Below, piece after piece: positions 18,346-28,764 of a stretch of 64,000 bases of DNA (position 1 is the first letter of the stretch; each line of letters opens with the position of its first letter). The notes under the pieces were generated by a model. It was not told the origin of the DNA. It saw only the letters and a list, made by a program, of their open reading frames with translations, and searched no databases. A program made the translations under genes and the position numbers. This stretch comes from Parasedimentitalea marina (GTDB taxonomy: Bacteria; Pseudomonadota; Alphaproteobacteria; Rhodobacterales; Rhodobacteraceae), in NCBI RefSeq assembly GCF_004006175.1, contig NZ_CP033223.1, positions 1 to 64,000 on the forward strand. Direction: 5' to 3'.

Positions 18346-20516
18346 TTACGGCTGGGCTGTGGTCAGGATTCTACTGTCTAGCGACAGAATCCGCCCCGCA
18401 TCTACCTCAAAGCTGGTTTGCAGCGCTTCTGCGAACCCAACCGCGCTTTCCGAAGTTGGACGCATTCCTTCGAACAGCGGTGCAGAGGAGTGCAACACCA
18501 GAATTTTGCTTTTGCCCAGGGAACTGTCATCAACACGAAAGGCAATGCCGCCATCCTCTGAGGCGGCGTCCAAATCAAAGGCCACCCTTACCCGGACCTC
18601 GCCGCTGCTCCCATCGCGCAGAGTGGCAACCGAATTGTCCGGCCGCGAGATATTGGGCAGCAGATGAAAGACATTGCCCGAGACGTCGAGGATTGAAACC
18701 GTCAAAAACCCTGCGGTCATATCCGCAGGCACCACCACGTCAATCACCGGATTTTCGCCCACAAAGAAACGCCCCGACGGGTTTGGTTCGTTGCGGTCGC
18801 CAACGGTGAAAGCCACCGTAGTTGCGCCAGACGGGGCGCGGGGCAGGTGTTGTTCGATCAGGCACAGGCTGGGGTTCAGAACGTCCAGATCCAGCACCAC
18901 CTTGCGGTCACCGGCAATGGCGCGCAATTCGTCAAACAGGCCGATACGCGTGGCCGTTTCGGCGACCCGGCCGGTCACGGTGATCGCATCTTCGGGACCA
19001 TAGCCGCCGACAGATCCGGCTTGCGGCGCGGTGAGCGGCCCACAATCGCTTTTGGCTTGCAGAATTTCGCGGACATCGGCCGTGCGCAGGATCGCAGGGA
19101 CAAAGGAGATATCGACATTACCGTCCAATGCCCCCGGCAGTCCCGACCCAAACACCGCATTGATCTGGGCAAAGATCTCGGCGTCTTCGGTGGTTCCGGT
19201 CAGTTTGGCCTTGTTGTTCGAGACGACAAGCCGCCATTCACTCAGCGGTTCCAAAGGCTGTAAGCTGGCCAATATATCCTCGCCCCAGCTGCTGGCAATC
19301 TCGCCCGAGGCCAATGTCAGATCCGCATCGATCACTAATGCGGCCAATGCGTCGCGTGAAGATTCCGATGGCATGAAACCAACCGCCTGAGCCTGGCCTT
19401 GTGGGAGTTTTTCAACAATCAGCGTAAAGGGATCGGCCACAGGATAAGCAGCCGGCAGAAAACTATCAAACAGACCTGATACGTATCCACCAACCCCAAC
19501 GGCTGCCAAGGCAACACTAAGGCCAATCGCCAATAGCGGACCGCGGCCTGAACTGGATTTCTGTGGAGCAGGGGCTTTGGGCGCCGATGGTTTCACCGAC
19601 AACGCAATCACGGTGGCTTCATCGTTCGGCGCTTCAGCTGGCGCCGCGTCAGTCACGGCTGTCGGCTTTGTCTGCGATTTGGGATCATCAATATAGGCCA
19701 GAACCAGACCAGCATCGCCAAGCCGTTTGTCCTTATCCGGATCACACATGCGATCAATCAGCCCTTTCAAAGGCTGGGGCACGCCGGATGTATCCAATGG
19801 TTTCTGTTTGTTTTCCACCACTTCCATCGGGTTCGCACCCAGATTGGGCGGCGCGCCACGGAAATTGGCCAGGAGCAACGCGCCCAAGGAATATATATCG
19901 GCGCGGGCATCGGTATCGCCGCTCAACTGCTCTGGTGCGGCATAAGAGTATTTGCTTAAGCAAATTCATTGCCGACGATCGTTTGGGCACCGGGATTGGT
20001 GTCTTTGGCGATGCCAAAATCAATGATAACCGCCTGCGCGGGATCGCCGTCACGCAGGATAATATTGTCAGGGCTGAGGTCACGATGGACAATGTTCCTG
20101 GCATGGGCCGCCTGCAGTCCCTCGGCGACGCGCCGCCCGACAATCAGCAGATCGTCAGCTGACATTGGGCCTTGCTTCAACTTTTTGTCCATCCCCGGAC
20201 CGTCGATGAAATCCATCAGCAGATAGATTTGACCCTCTGGTGTCCGGTGATTTTCCGAATAGCGCACCACCGCATCATGGCGGATCTCGCGGATATTTTC
20301 CTCGCGGGCCATCAGCACGGTGAAGTCTTCGTTGCCGGCCAGTTCTTGTTTTAGGACTTTCAGCGCCACAAGGTTGCCCGAAATTTCCGAGCGGGCCTTG
20401 TAAACGTCGGATGTGCCGCCGCGACCCAACAGCATTTCGATGCGATAGGTGTTGTTCAACAAATCACCAGGCTGAAACATATCGCCCGGGCGCGAATCCA
20501 TCATAGCGCCCTCCAC
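18346..20516 (-). CDS. ppkA: Membrane Ser/Thr protein kinase PpkA-like (frameshifted)
   Basis: About 723 residues after restoring one T near 19960. The cytoplasmic kinase domain has the glycine loop GRGGTSDVYKA, Lys in LVALKVLKQE, catalytic HRDLSPDNI and IDFGIAKD, and SYAAPEQLSG. One membrane helix (LLAIGLSVALAAVGVGGYV) follows an Ala/Pro-rich linker. The periplasmic part ends with a domain holding LLPNISRPDNSVATL, like DUF4384 modules of other T6SS-linked kinases. It probably senses an envelope signal and phosphorylates TagH. ATG 20516 is used; 20501 is an alternative. It is convergent with pppA. Confidence 0.9.
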
Positions 20517-20552
20517 GGCGTGAGTGCAGCGACATATACCGCGCGCAAATGC

Positions 20553-21134
20553 TTAGCCAAGAGCCTGGAATTCAACCCGCCGATTGATATCAGCGCGTGT
20601 ATCGCCCCCATCAAATGGAGCAGTCTCACCCATTCCAATTGCCTTGAGCATGTTCTCATCGATACCACAGGTCGAAATCATATGACGGCGGACTTCTTGC
20701 GCACGCAGCAACGACAGGCGTTGATTGTAACTTGCAGAACCAGAGCTGTCGGTATGGCCAATGATCTGAAACACGGTCCCGTCAAGCAATTGCATCGACT
20801 GGCACATATTGACCAGCTTTGGTTGCTGGTCGGCCCGCAGAGCGGCACTATCAAAGTCAAATGAGATCTGGACGTTGATCTGAGATTGGCGTTCAACCGG
20901 TTCATATTCTTCAGCGGCAACGGCTGCGACAGTAGCTGTTTCCTGTGCCGTTGCATCGGTGGCCGCATCCGCGCCAGCGTTTGGCACAATAACCAATCCG
21001 CGGGTTTTTTGCTTTTTAAAAGCGGCGGTAAGTTCTTCTACTGACATCTCATCCGTGGTTTGCGCAAATGCTAGCGGCGCAGCCCCAAGCCCAGCGATGA
21101 GAAGACTAACAAATAAAACATTGAGACGGACCAT
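20553..21134 (-). CDS. Periplasmic OmpA-like peptidoglycan-binding protein
   Basis: 193 residues with a signal peptide ending near PLAFAQ. The N-terminal half is Ala/Thr-rich. The C-terminal OmpA domain has ISFDFDSAALRADQQPKL, IIGHTDSSGSASYNQRLSLL and DTRADINRRVEF, the residues that grip diaminopimelate. There is no lipobox. It lies 36 bases upstream of ppkA on the same strand, so the two may be co-transcribed and this protein may sit in the wall near the secretion apparatus; that link is positional only. Confidence 0.85.
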   Translation of the reverse strand: MVRLNVLFVSLLIAGLGAAPLAFAQTTDEMSVEELTAAFKKQKTRGLVIVPNAGADAATDATAQETATVAAVAAEEYEPVERQSQINVQISFDFDSAALRADQQPKLVNMCQSMQLLDGTVFQIIGHTDSSGSASYNQRLSLLRAQEVRRHMISTCGIDENMLKAIGMGETAPFDGGDTRADINRRVEFQALG

Positions 21135-21318
21135 TACATATGCCCCCCATTAATAAGACCAGTTACCATATCAGCCTATACCACTGCCATGACCCTGCCA
21201 ATGGTTTTGACGTGATGCAGAAATTTTCCAAAGAAAATGAATTCCACTGAATTCTCACGAAACGCTTTACTCACCGTCCAGAACTGGTTGAATTAGAATT
21301 GATAAGTAAGAGGGACCC

Positions 21319-22152
21319 ATGCGCGTATTGCCAGCCATAATCTTAGCCGTTGCCCTGATGCTGTTGCCAGTCATCTGGTTTTCCCTGAAATGGGCCCTGT
21401 CCGACGAAGGGTTTGAAGGGGCCGCGGTGGATTCTTCGGCACGGATCGAAATTGAAATGCTGCGTCAACAAATCGAGGACCTGCAGCTGCGGTTGACGGA
21501 GCTTAAAAGCGAGGTGGCCCGGTTGCCAATTGCCGGCGCAACGGCTCCGGTGACCGATGACGCCGCCGCTGAGATGGCGATTTGGGACCAGACCCCGGGT
21601 GCTGATTTGGATTATGCGCAGGTGGTGCTGATTGCGGACCGGCTGAATGTGAACCATGGGCTGCGGGTGGCAGGTGGATCTTACCTGTCTGAAAAACTGG
21701 GTCGCCCGCGCCCCGACCTGAACGACAATTGCCAGCCCATGACCAACCCCGAGCTAAAGGAAAAGCTGGTCACCGAACAGGTTGGCCCGATCCGCGTCAG
21801 CATGTTGCGGCCTGCAATCGAGAGTCTAAAGGTGGTTTTTGAGAACATCCGCTCGGCTGATCCGGATTTATACGGTCGCATCAATACCGCCGGGGCCCTG
21901 TGCGTTCGACGAATCCGGGGCACGCAGAATTCATTGTCGACGCACAGCTATGGGCTGGCTGTGGACCTGAACATTGACGGTCAGCTTGACAATTTTACCG
22001 ATGGTAAAACCCAACTGGGCCTGACTATCATCGCTGATTTTTTCAACGATGAAGGCTGGGTTTGGGGTGCTGGGTTCCGGCGGGAGGACAGTATGCATTT
22101 TGAAATCAGCCGCCGCCAGCTGGATCAATGGCTGGCAGACGGTAAATTATAA
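21319..22152 (+). CDS. Membrane-anchored M15-family peptidase (D,D-carboxypeptidase-like)
   Basis: 277 residues. An N-terminal membrane helix (residues about 3-22) and a short coiled coil (IEMLRQQIEDLQLRLTELK) precede a peptidase domain. Metal ligands are visible in STHSYGLAVDLNIDG (His and Asp) and EDSMHFEIS (His), with a WGAGF segment between. M15 enzymes trim peptidoglycan stem peptides. The gene is divergent from the OmpA-like gene. A wall-cutting enzyme beside a T6SS could open the sacculus for the membrane complex, but ordinary wall turnover is as likely. Confidence 0.8.
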   Translation: MRVLPAIILAVALMLLPVIWFSLKWALSDEGFEGAAVDSSARIEIEMLRQQIEDLQLRLTELKSEVARLPIAGATAPVTDDAAAEMAIWDQTPGADLDYAQVVLIADRLNVNHGLRVAGGSYLSEKLGRPRPDLNDNCQPMTNPELKEKLVTEQVGPIRVSMLRPAIESLKVVFENIRSADPDLYGRINTAGALCVRRIRGTQNSLSTHSYGLAVDLNIDGQLDNFTDGKTQLGLTIIADFFNDEGWVWGAGFRREDSMHFEISRRQLDQWLADGKL

Positions 22153-22157
22153 TCCGG

Positions 22158-22769
22158 TCAGGACGAGCGTAACAGCACTTTGTTTGATCCCAGTGCCGCA
22201 GCGATTTGCTGATATTGTACCGCCCGACCGGCAGAGGCCTCGGCGGAGCGTAGCAACTGGGTCTCGGCCTCGGCCAGGACCGCCACGGCCTGTGAAATGG
22301 CGCGTCGTTTCTGGGCGGCTGATACGGCGGACAATGGCCGGGATGACCGAAAATTACCATCGGCAGATGCCAGCCGCGCCTTGGGCCGTTCCTGATCCAG
22401 ATTATCCTGAGTAATTTGCCTGAGTTGGCTTGCGGTATCCCGTAGAATGCGTCGGGCATCACCATAACGCGCCAACCCGATCATATCCCTTTCCAGAGCT
22501 TCCAACCGCTCGGCCAGGCAGTCGATCACATAAAGTTCGGCGGGTCCACAGTGCAAGCGTATATCTGTCAGCCGCGCTGCGATGTCGTCAGGGTCGGTCA
22601 GCCGTGTTTTATTTTTCCTGTCTAGATCAAAGTCTCCAGAACGGCCATTAGATGACTCCGAGGAACCATAATTGCCGTTGCCGTCATCGGTCGTTTGAGC
22701 CTGCGCGGACTGAGGTGAAAAAGCCATTGATGCAAACAGGGACAAAACGCCCACTCGCAGAATATTCAT
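22158..22769 (-). CDS. Secreted hypothetical protein
   Basis: 203 residues with a clear signal peptide (MNILRVGVLSLFASMAFSPQ, cut after AQA). The mature part has a Gly/Ser/Asn-rich start, a helical middle with two cysteines (LHCGPAELYVIDCLAERLEA), and an Ala-rich helical C-terminus. I recognise no family. It follows the caspase-like gene after 27 bases on the same strand, so the two are probably one operon, and its stop almost meets that of the convergent M15 gene. Confidence 0.7.
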   Translation of the reverse strand: MNILRVGVLSLFASMAFSPQSAQAQTTDDGNGNYGSSESSNGRSGDFDLDRKNKTRLTDPDDIAARLTDIRLHCGPAELYVIDCLAERLEALERDMIGLARYGDARRILRDTASQLRQITQDNLDQERPKARLASADGNFRSSRPLSAVSAAQKRRAISQAVAVLAEAETQLLRSAEASAGRAVQYQQIAAALGSNKVLLRSS

Positions 22770-22796
22770 ATTCCCAACTTGCCTTTCTACTAGGGC

Positions 22797-24296
22797 TTAT
22801 TCTTCAATACCGTAGGCACGTCGTATGCCACGTTGGGTCCCGGGGCCAAAATCCCCATCGATAGAGCCCTGATAAAAATCATTTTTCTTTAGCATGGCTT
22901 GCAGCTCACGGCGGGTTTCCCCGGTGAACATTGTGGGGCGATCACTGAGCAAATTTAACACATCGGAACTGCCCGAGCGCAAAGCCTGATACAGATAATA
23001 CGCTGAGTCACTGGGACCCTTGTTGGCAATCAAGCCATCGTCGATCAATGCTGCGAAGTTGAACTGGGCCTGCGGATGGCGCAGATCAGCGGCGCGTTCG
23101 AAAAAGGTCAGCGCCTTTTGTGCATCCGCCGGCAGACCCAGTCCGCCCTGATAGTGCAGGAATCCCAGATCGTTGATTGCGTCGGCAAAATCCTGATCTG
23201 CAGCGGCGCGATACAGCGTCAAGGCCCTGGCATGGTCCACCGACACACCGGTGCCCCGTTCGTAGAGTTTCGCCAGTTCAAACTGTGCCTCAGGAGAGCC
23301 CGCATCCGCTGCCGTTTGCAGGAACGCAACGGCAGCCTTGGGGTCAAACCGGCCTTCGTTCGGGTTTAATCGGATATAGGCGAGCCCCAGCATGGACCGG
23401 GTATCCCCCTGATCGGCCAGCGCCAATAATTGCTCTTCTTGGTCGGATCGCAGCGAGGCCCAGGCGTCAATGGGTTCAACTGAGGCAACGTCGACTTCGC
23501 CGTCAGCCGCCCCGGCCAGATAGAAGGGCACCCCCGTTAGCGACCCATAGGTATGCGGTTCCTGCAAGTTGCCGGTTTGGTTTAGTACACTGTCGCGAAC
23601 TTGCCGGAACATCAGGCTGATCTCAAGCCCTGGCTGAGCCATTTTCTCCATCAAGGCAATAGCATAGGGGCTATTGTCGCCGTTTCCATCCAGCGCGACC
23701 TGCCCATCCCGGGCGGCAAAAGCCACCAGGGTCCCACGGTCAGGATCAGCCGCCGCCATGCCGCCGCCACTGCCGCGGGTGCTTTCCGTAGCAGCGGTTT
23801 CGACGGTGCCATTGCTCAATGCGATGGCATCTCCCAGCGGATTGTTGCGGCAGCTGTCCAATATAACGATGCGCATCTTGCGGGCCCGATCCACCGCCGA
23901 GAGCAAGCGTTTCAAAGACATCGACTGCCGCTGCACATCCAGGTTGCTGTTCACAGCAGCATCCACCGGGATCAGAAAATTCTCGCCCTGAACTTCAATC
24001 CCGTGACCCGCGAAATAAATCAGCGCTAAGTCGGCCACCTCGGAGCGGAAGGAAAAATCTTCAAGTAGCTGTTCAATTTCCGCCACACCGGCGTCAACGG
24101 AAAGGGTGACATCAAAGCCAATTCTTTCAAGTGTTGCAGCCATGGCCACGGCGTCGTTTCCGGTGTTATCCAGCGAAGGCAGGGTTTGATACTCGGACAT
24201 GCCCATAACCAGCGCGATCCGGCGGCTGTCAGCTTGACCAAGAGCCGGGGCGAGAGACAAAACCAAAACGCAAAACATCCGAGAAACAAAAAACAT
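22797..24296 (-). CDS. Exported caspase-like (C14) protein with SEL1 repeats and peptidoglycan-binding C-terminus
   Basis: About 499 residues from the Met before FFVSRMFCVLVLSLAPALG, which reads as a signal peptide. The C14 domain has RRIALVMGMSEYQTLPSLDN, the catalytic His in LIYFAGHGIEVQG and the catalytic Cys in VILDSCRNNPLG. SEL1-like repeats follow (AAVAFLQTAADAGSPEAQFE, ALTLYRAAADQDFADAINDL and ALTFFERAADLRHPQAQFNF). The end, with a YQGSIDGDFGPGTQRGIRRA stretch, is a peptidoglycan-binding-1 type repeat. Both catalytic residues are intact. Function and substrates of such exported bacterial caspase-like proteins are largely unknown. Confidence 0.85.
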   Translation of the reverse strand: MFFVSRMFCVLVLSLAPALGQADSRRIALVMGMSEYQTLPSLDNTGNDAVAMAATLERIGFDVTLSVDAGVAEIEQLLEDFSFRSEVADLALIYFAGHGIEVQGENFLIPVDAAVNSNLDVQRQSMSLKRLLSAVDRARKMRIVILDSCRNNPLGDAIALSNGTVETAATESTRGSGGGMAAADPDRGTLVAFAARDGQVALDGNGDNSPYAIALMEKMAQPGLEISLMFRQVRDSVLNQTGNLQEPHTYGSLTGVPFYLAGAADGEVDVASVEPIDAWASLRSDQEEQLLALADQGDTRSMLGLAYIRLNPNEGRFDPKAAVAFLQTAADAGSPEAQFELAKLYERGTGVSVDHARALTLYRAAADQDFADAINDLGFLHYQGGLGLPADAQKALTFFERAADLRHPQAQFNFAALIDDGLIANKGPSDSAYYLYQALRSGSSDVLNLLSDRPTMFTGETRRELQAMLKKNDFYQGSIDGDFGPGTQRGIRRAYGIEE

Positions 24297-24393
24297 TTCG
24301 AGGCCCCAACACACACAATTTCAACTGGCATCCAGTCTAGCTCGCGGAATTTGCAATGAAAGTAAAAAATATGCACGGCTGGTGACAACATGT

Positions 24394-24421
24394 AAAAAGC
24401 GCCACCCAGTGGGGCGGCGCT
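24394..24421 (-). terminator. Rho-independent terminator of the che operon
   Basis: On the minus strand, AGCGCC and GGCGCT arms with inner GC pairs form a hairpin followed directly by five T. It lies about 75 bases past the last gene of the chemotaxis operon and upstream of the caspase-like gene. Confidence 0.8.
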
Positions 24422-24494
24422 AAGAGGGTATTACCTTGAGTGAGTGGACCGAACCAGATCCGTTTTGCGCTAGCAAGATGCTGAGGCAGACAAG

Positions 24495-24851
24495 CTAGAA
24501 AGCTTCGAACGTGCCAGCCGAAGCCTTGGGTTCGATCATCTCGCCGGTATGGGTCAGCCGCTGACGCAGTTTCTCAAGCGTAATTGTCTCAGTCGCTTGG
24601 GTCAGATTTGCCTTGCCATCATCTTCGACTTGACGATTAAGCTGTTCAAAAAAGCCGGAAATCCCACCCAGTGTCTGCGCGATCAGGTCAAAATCCTGCA
24701 GCTTCTTAATATCGTCGCTCGACGGTTTTTTACCACTGTCAAGTATCGTGAAAACGATATTCTCAAGCTCCAGAATTTTGTCCTGCAACTGGCGCATTTC
24801 ACGTGCCGACACAGCGCACATATCTATGAAATGACTGGAGGACAGGCTCAT
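24495..24851 (-). CDS. Small CheZ-related chemotaxis protein (CheT-like)
   Basis: 118 residues, helical, ending the che operon one base after cheY. The core KKLQDFDLIAQTLGGISGFF resembles the QDF motif region of CheZ phosphatases, and a coiled coil (REMRQLQDKILELENIVFTI) precedes it. Small CheZ-like proteins called CheT have been reported in Sinorhizobium, where they help end signalling. A role in CheY-P dephosphorylation or adaptation is therefore plausible. It is much shorter than enterobacterial CheZ and lacks an obvious C-terminal CheY-binding helix, so the assignment is tentative. Confidence 0.6.
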   Translation of the reverse strand: MSLSSSHFIDMCAVSAREMRQLQDKILELENIVFTILDSGKKPSSDDIKKLQDFDLIAQTLGGISGFFEQLNRQVEDDGKANLTQATETITLEKLRQRLTHTGEMIEPKASAGTFEAF

Positions 24852-24852
24852 T

Positions 24853-25239
24853 TTACAGGCGTCCCACCACTTGTTCGATCGCCTGCTTCATAGTTGCCAC
24901 GGTGAACGGTTTGCGAATGATGTTGTTCATCGCCAGACGACGCCCAACTTCGACCACTTCTGGAGTCGGCTTACCTGTCACCAGAATAAAACCCGTCCGC
25001 TGTGTCGCGCGGTTTTCGCGCAGACATTTAAGCAGACCCAATCCATCCATGCCTGGCATGTTATAGTCCGAAAGCACCAGGTGCACCGGATTGGACGCGA
25101 TCTTTTGAAAGGCTGATTGGCCGTTGTTTTCAACCATATAATTCTTGATGCCCAGTTCATCCAATGTCTGGGTCAGAATTCCACGACTAGTGGACATGTC
25201 ATCAACAACCATAACGCGCAGAGAGTCTTTGAGGCTCAT
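24853..25239 (-). CDS. cheY: Chemotaxis response regulator CheY
   Basis: 128 residues, a stand-alone receiver. The acidic pair is in VMVVDDMSTSRGIL, the phospho-acceptor Asp in LVLSDYNMPGMDGLGLL, the Thr in FILVTGKPTPEVV and the Lys in NNIIRKPFT. All active-site positions are filled. It is the second CheY of the operon; in alphaproteobacteria one CheY usually binds the motor and another acts as a phosphate sink. Which is which cannot be told from sequence alone. A small gap separates it from cheR. Confidence 0.92.
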   Translation of the reverse strand: MSLKDSLRVMVVDDMSTSRGILTQTLDELGIKNYMVENNGQSAFQKIASNPVHLVLSDYNMPGMDGLGLLKCLRENRATQRTGFILVTGKPTPEVVEVGRRLAMNNIIRKPFTVATMKQAIEQVVGRL

Positions 25240-25274
25240 TTTTAGTTCCTTGTAGTGTCTTCTGTGGCGGTCAA

Positions 25275-26134
25275 TCAGGTAGAAGCGCCAGCAGAAGAGT
25301 TGATGTAGGTTGTAATCCCCGCAGTTGTTAAGTGCGTGGCAGCAGGACCGGACATGCGTTCCGAGTGGCCAATGAACAGATATCCATTCGGGTTCAGCGA
25401 TTTTTGAAACGCGCTCCAGACATGTTGCTGGGTTGGAGTGTCAAAATAGATCGCTACATTGCGGCAGAAAATGGCATCGAACTTACCGCGAAACGGAAAC
25501 GGCTCGATCAGGTTCAAAACACCAAAGCTGACCATCGAACGGATCACGTCCGGCATTGTGTTTTCCGCACCATTGTCGCCCTTGACCCGGTACTCGGCCG
25601 GGATCTGCGCCAGTTCATCAGCGGGATATTGTGCTGCCTGAGCCGTGCGAACAACCACCGGATCGATATCTGTGCCAAGGATCTTGATGTCCAACCGGCC
25701 TGCCTCGGGGCAGAGCTTATTGAGCACCATGGCAATCGTATAGGGTTCCTGCCCATTCGAGCAGCCCGCAGACCACAGCCGTACCCGCGCACCACTGCGT
25801 GCCTTTTCGATCAGCGGCGGCAGAACGTCATTGCGCAGCGTTGCAAAATGATGCGGTTCCCGAAAAACTGCGTCACATTTGTAGTCAACAGCGACAGCAA
25901 TTCGCTGCGCTCTCCTTCACCACCGGGCGCATCCAAGCTGGCCAGGTATTTGTTGAAGTTCTGCACCTTCATCTTGTTGAGCCGCCGCGACAACCGCGAT
26001 GACACCAGAGGTTTCTTGTTGCTCGACAGAGCCAGCCCAAAATTCTTGTGGGCAAACTTGGCGATAGCTTCAAAGTCCTGATCTGACAGGGTGAACTGAT
26101 CTGTCCCAGGGTCTATCGAACTGGCAATGGTCAC
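25275..26134 (-). CDS. cheR: Chemoreceptor methyltransferase CheR (frameshifted)
   Basis: About 286 residues after restoring one C near 25862. The N-terminal helical domain (LSDQDFEAIAKFAHKNFGLA, SSRLSRRLNKM) precedes the SAM-binding domain with RLWSAGCSNGQEPYTIAMVL, DIKILGTDIDP and DAIFCRNVAIYFDTPTQ. It methylates glutamates on MCPs, opposed by CheB. The start is GTG at 26134, overlapping the cheW stop (GTGA). The MCP at 29.8 kb ends in a W-x-x-F tail that could recruit it. Confidence 0.92.
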
Positions 26135-26595
26135 AGGTCCACCTGCTCCGGTGATGAAATCACAGCATTCAGATTGATGATCCGAACCATCTCGTCATTC
26201 TGAGAGATAATCCCTGAATGAAGTCCATGGTGTTGCGACTGTCCACCTGCGGTGTCTCCTGAATGTCATCAGGATCAATCGAGATGATTTCAGACACCGA
26301 TTCAGCCAGCAAACCCACTGGTTTTGGTTCACCGAGACCACGATCACGACATTGCGTTCGCTGGCTTCAGTCTGTTCCAGACCAAACCGAGCTGACAGGT
26401 CGTAAATCGGGATCACTGCGCCACGCAGGTTCATGACCCCAGCACATCTGCAGGTGCATGTGGCAGAACCGTAACAGGCTGCCATCGCCGAATTTCACGG
26501 ATCTGGGTTATTTTCAGACAAAAGGCCTGACCCGCGACTGTGAAACTGACGAACTCACTTTGTTCGGTATGTTTAGACTCAACTTGCAATTGCAT
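26131..26595 (-). CDS. cheW: Chemotaxis coupling protein CheW (frameshifted)
   Basis: About 155 residues once one base is restored near 26432, 26325 and 26210. Joined frames give EFVSFTVAGQAFCLKITQIR, EIRRWQPVTVLPHAP, VMNLRGAVIPIYDLSARFGL, SERNVVIVVSV and a C-terminal part with VGLLAESVSEIISID and NDEMVRIINLNAVI. CheW links chemoreceptors to CheA. The ATG at 26595 lies inside the end of cheA (17-base overlap) and the stop overlaps cheR, so the genes are tightly coupled. Confidence 0.9.
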
Positions 26596-28763
26596 TGTTC
26601 ATCCTCCGGTCGGTGTCGAACACGGCTGCCGAGGACGACGCCGTTACGATGCTTTCAGGGTCAAGGATCATGGCAATCTTGCCGTCTCCAAGAATTGTTG
26701 CGGCAGAAACGCCAGGTACATTGCCACAGACGCCATCCAGACTTTTGATCACCACTTGGCGCTGATCATGGATGTCATCGACGGCGAGGGCGCAGCGATC
26801 CCCGTTTTCAGTTTCCACCAAGAGGTAGACACCAGCCGGTTCATTATGTGAGCTACAGCGCAGTCCAAGACTTCCGGCAACATCGCAGATCGGAACAAAG
26901 CTGCCACGAATGGACAACAGCGTGCCATCCGCGCCAAGGTTGTTGATCATGTCGTCATTGCCGCGCATCGTCTCAACGATAGCAGTGATCGGAACCACCA
27001 TGGTGTGCCCGGCAACCGATACAACCATGCCGTCCATGACCGCCAATGTCAGCGGCAGGATGATTGAAAACACCGACCCGTCACCAGGGGTAGAGGAGAT
27101 ATTCACCCGACCGCCTAGCGCAGCAACTGCGTTTTCACCACATCCATGCCGACACCGCGACCCGACAGGTTCGAGATTTCTTTGGCCGTGGAAAACCTGG
27201 CAGGAACAGCAGGTTGTCGATTTCACTGTCGTTCAGCTCGGCATTTTCCGGGATCAGCCCCTTATCAATGGCGATCTGACGGATCTTTGTCCGGTTCAAT
27301 CCAGCGCCGTCATCTTTGACCTCGATACAAACCGAGCCCGACCGATGTGCCGCCGTCAAACGGATTTCGCTTACTTTATCTTTGCCAGCAGCAGCCCGGG
27401 CTTCCGGACTTTCGATACCGTGATCGACCGCATTGCGCAGGATATGCGTCAGCGGATCGGCCAGACGTTCAATCACTGTTTTGTCGACCTCGGTGGTCTC
27501 ACCGATGGTGACCAGTTTGGCTGTCTTGCCGGTCGCGGCCGAGGCCTCGCGGACAATCCGAGCCATACGTTGGAACAGCGGTTTCACCGGCTGTGCACGG
27601 ATCGCCATCACACCTTCCTGAATGTCGCGCGCCAGGTTTTAAACCCTTCCAGCTCGGTCTCGACATCGCGGGTATCACTGGCATCCAGGTTGGCAATTTG
27701 CTGAGCGAGCATGGAGTGGTTGATGATCAACTCTCCCACCGCGTTGATCAGGCGATCCACCCGGTCAAGCTCTACCCGCAAGGTTGGTTTAGGCCCGCTT
27801 GACTTTGCGGATTCCTTCTTGGATTTAGTGGGCTTTTCAGCCGCCTGTTCCGGTTCAGGTTCAGGCTCCGACACCATCTCGACTTCAACCTCTGCCTCAA
27901 CCGGGGCAGGAGCTTCGTCTACTTCAGGCGTACTGCTCTAAAGGGAGCGCCACCGCAACGTCGTCCTCGGCCGGAGCAAGGCCAAAGGCCGCGTTTAAGG
28001 CTGCCAGGGCGTCTTCCTCGGCTTCTTCGTCCCCTTCGGAACTAATCGCCAATTCGCACAGGCCTTCGACAAACTCGAATACAGCTTCGATTGCAGAACG
28101 CGGTTCGCTGGTCACCAGTGTCAGTTCCCAGGACAGATAGCTTTCACCCTCTTCCATGGCGTCAAAACCAGGAAGTTCGCTATCGTCCAACCGGACCGAA
28201 AGAGACCCCAAATCTGACAAGGCCTGAAACAGGAAGTAGGGTTCATTACCTGTGTCAAACATCTCTTTCAGTGGATGAAAGCGAATGTCGTAACTGGCTT
28301 CCTGAGCCTCCGCAAGCGGGGCAAGGGGCGCCGGTTCAAAACTCGCCCCAACACCCATGGGTTCAAAGACCAGTTCTTCTTCGTCTTCGTCAATATACTC
28401 AGCCAGAGCCGAGATCAGCACACCGTGATGCGCCTGATCGACCTCGCCGCCATCCCGTGCGCAGGTCACGAGATCAGACAGGTGATCACTGGCCCGGAAC
28501 AAAAGCTGGATCAGCTTTTCGTCAAGTTCCAGCTTATTGGAACGTACATCGTCAAAAACAGTTTCGAAGTTATGTGCAAAGGCCACCAAATCGTCCAGGC
28601 CAAACGCACCTGCGCCGCCCTTGATGGAGTGCACAGCTCGAAATACCGCATTGACGGTCTCAGCGTCCTGGTCGCCCTCTTCGATGGCAGCCAGGCCCGC
28701 ATCCATTGCTTCAAGGAGCTCTTCGCACTCCTCAAAGAATGTATCCAAGATCGAACCAGTCAT
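26579..28763 (-). CDS. cheA: Chemotaxis histidine kinase CheA (frameshifted)
   Basis: About 730 residues after restoring one base near 27936, 27637, 27197 and 27137. The Hpt domain has the phospho-accepting His in FRAVHSIKGGAGAFG. An acidic linker and a Glu/Pro-rich stretch lead to the dimerisation segment (LRVELDRVDRLINAVGELII), the ATPase domain with LTHILRNAVDHGIESPEA and VKDDGAGLN, and the CheW-like regulatory domain (MVVSVAGHTMVVPITAIVET). The start is ATG 28763 (MTGSILDTFFEECEELLEAM), one base after the upstream cheY stop. All required motifs are present in the joined frame. Confidence 0.92.
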
Positions 28764-28764
28764 T

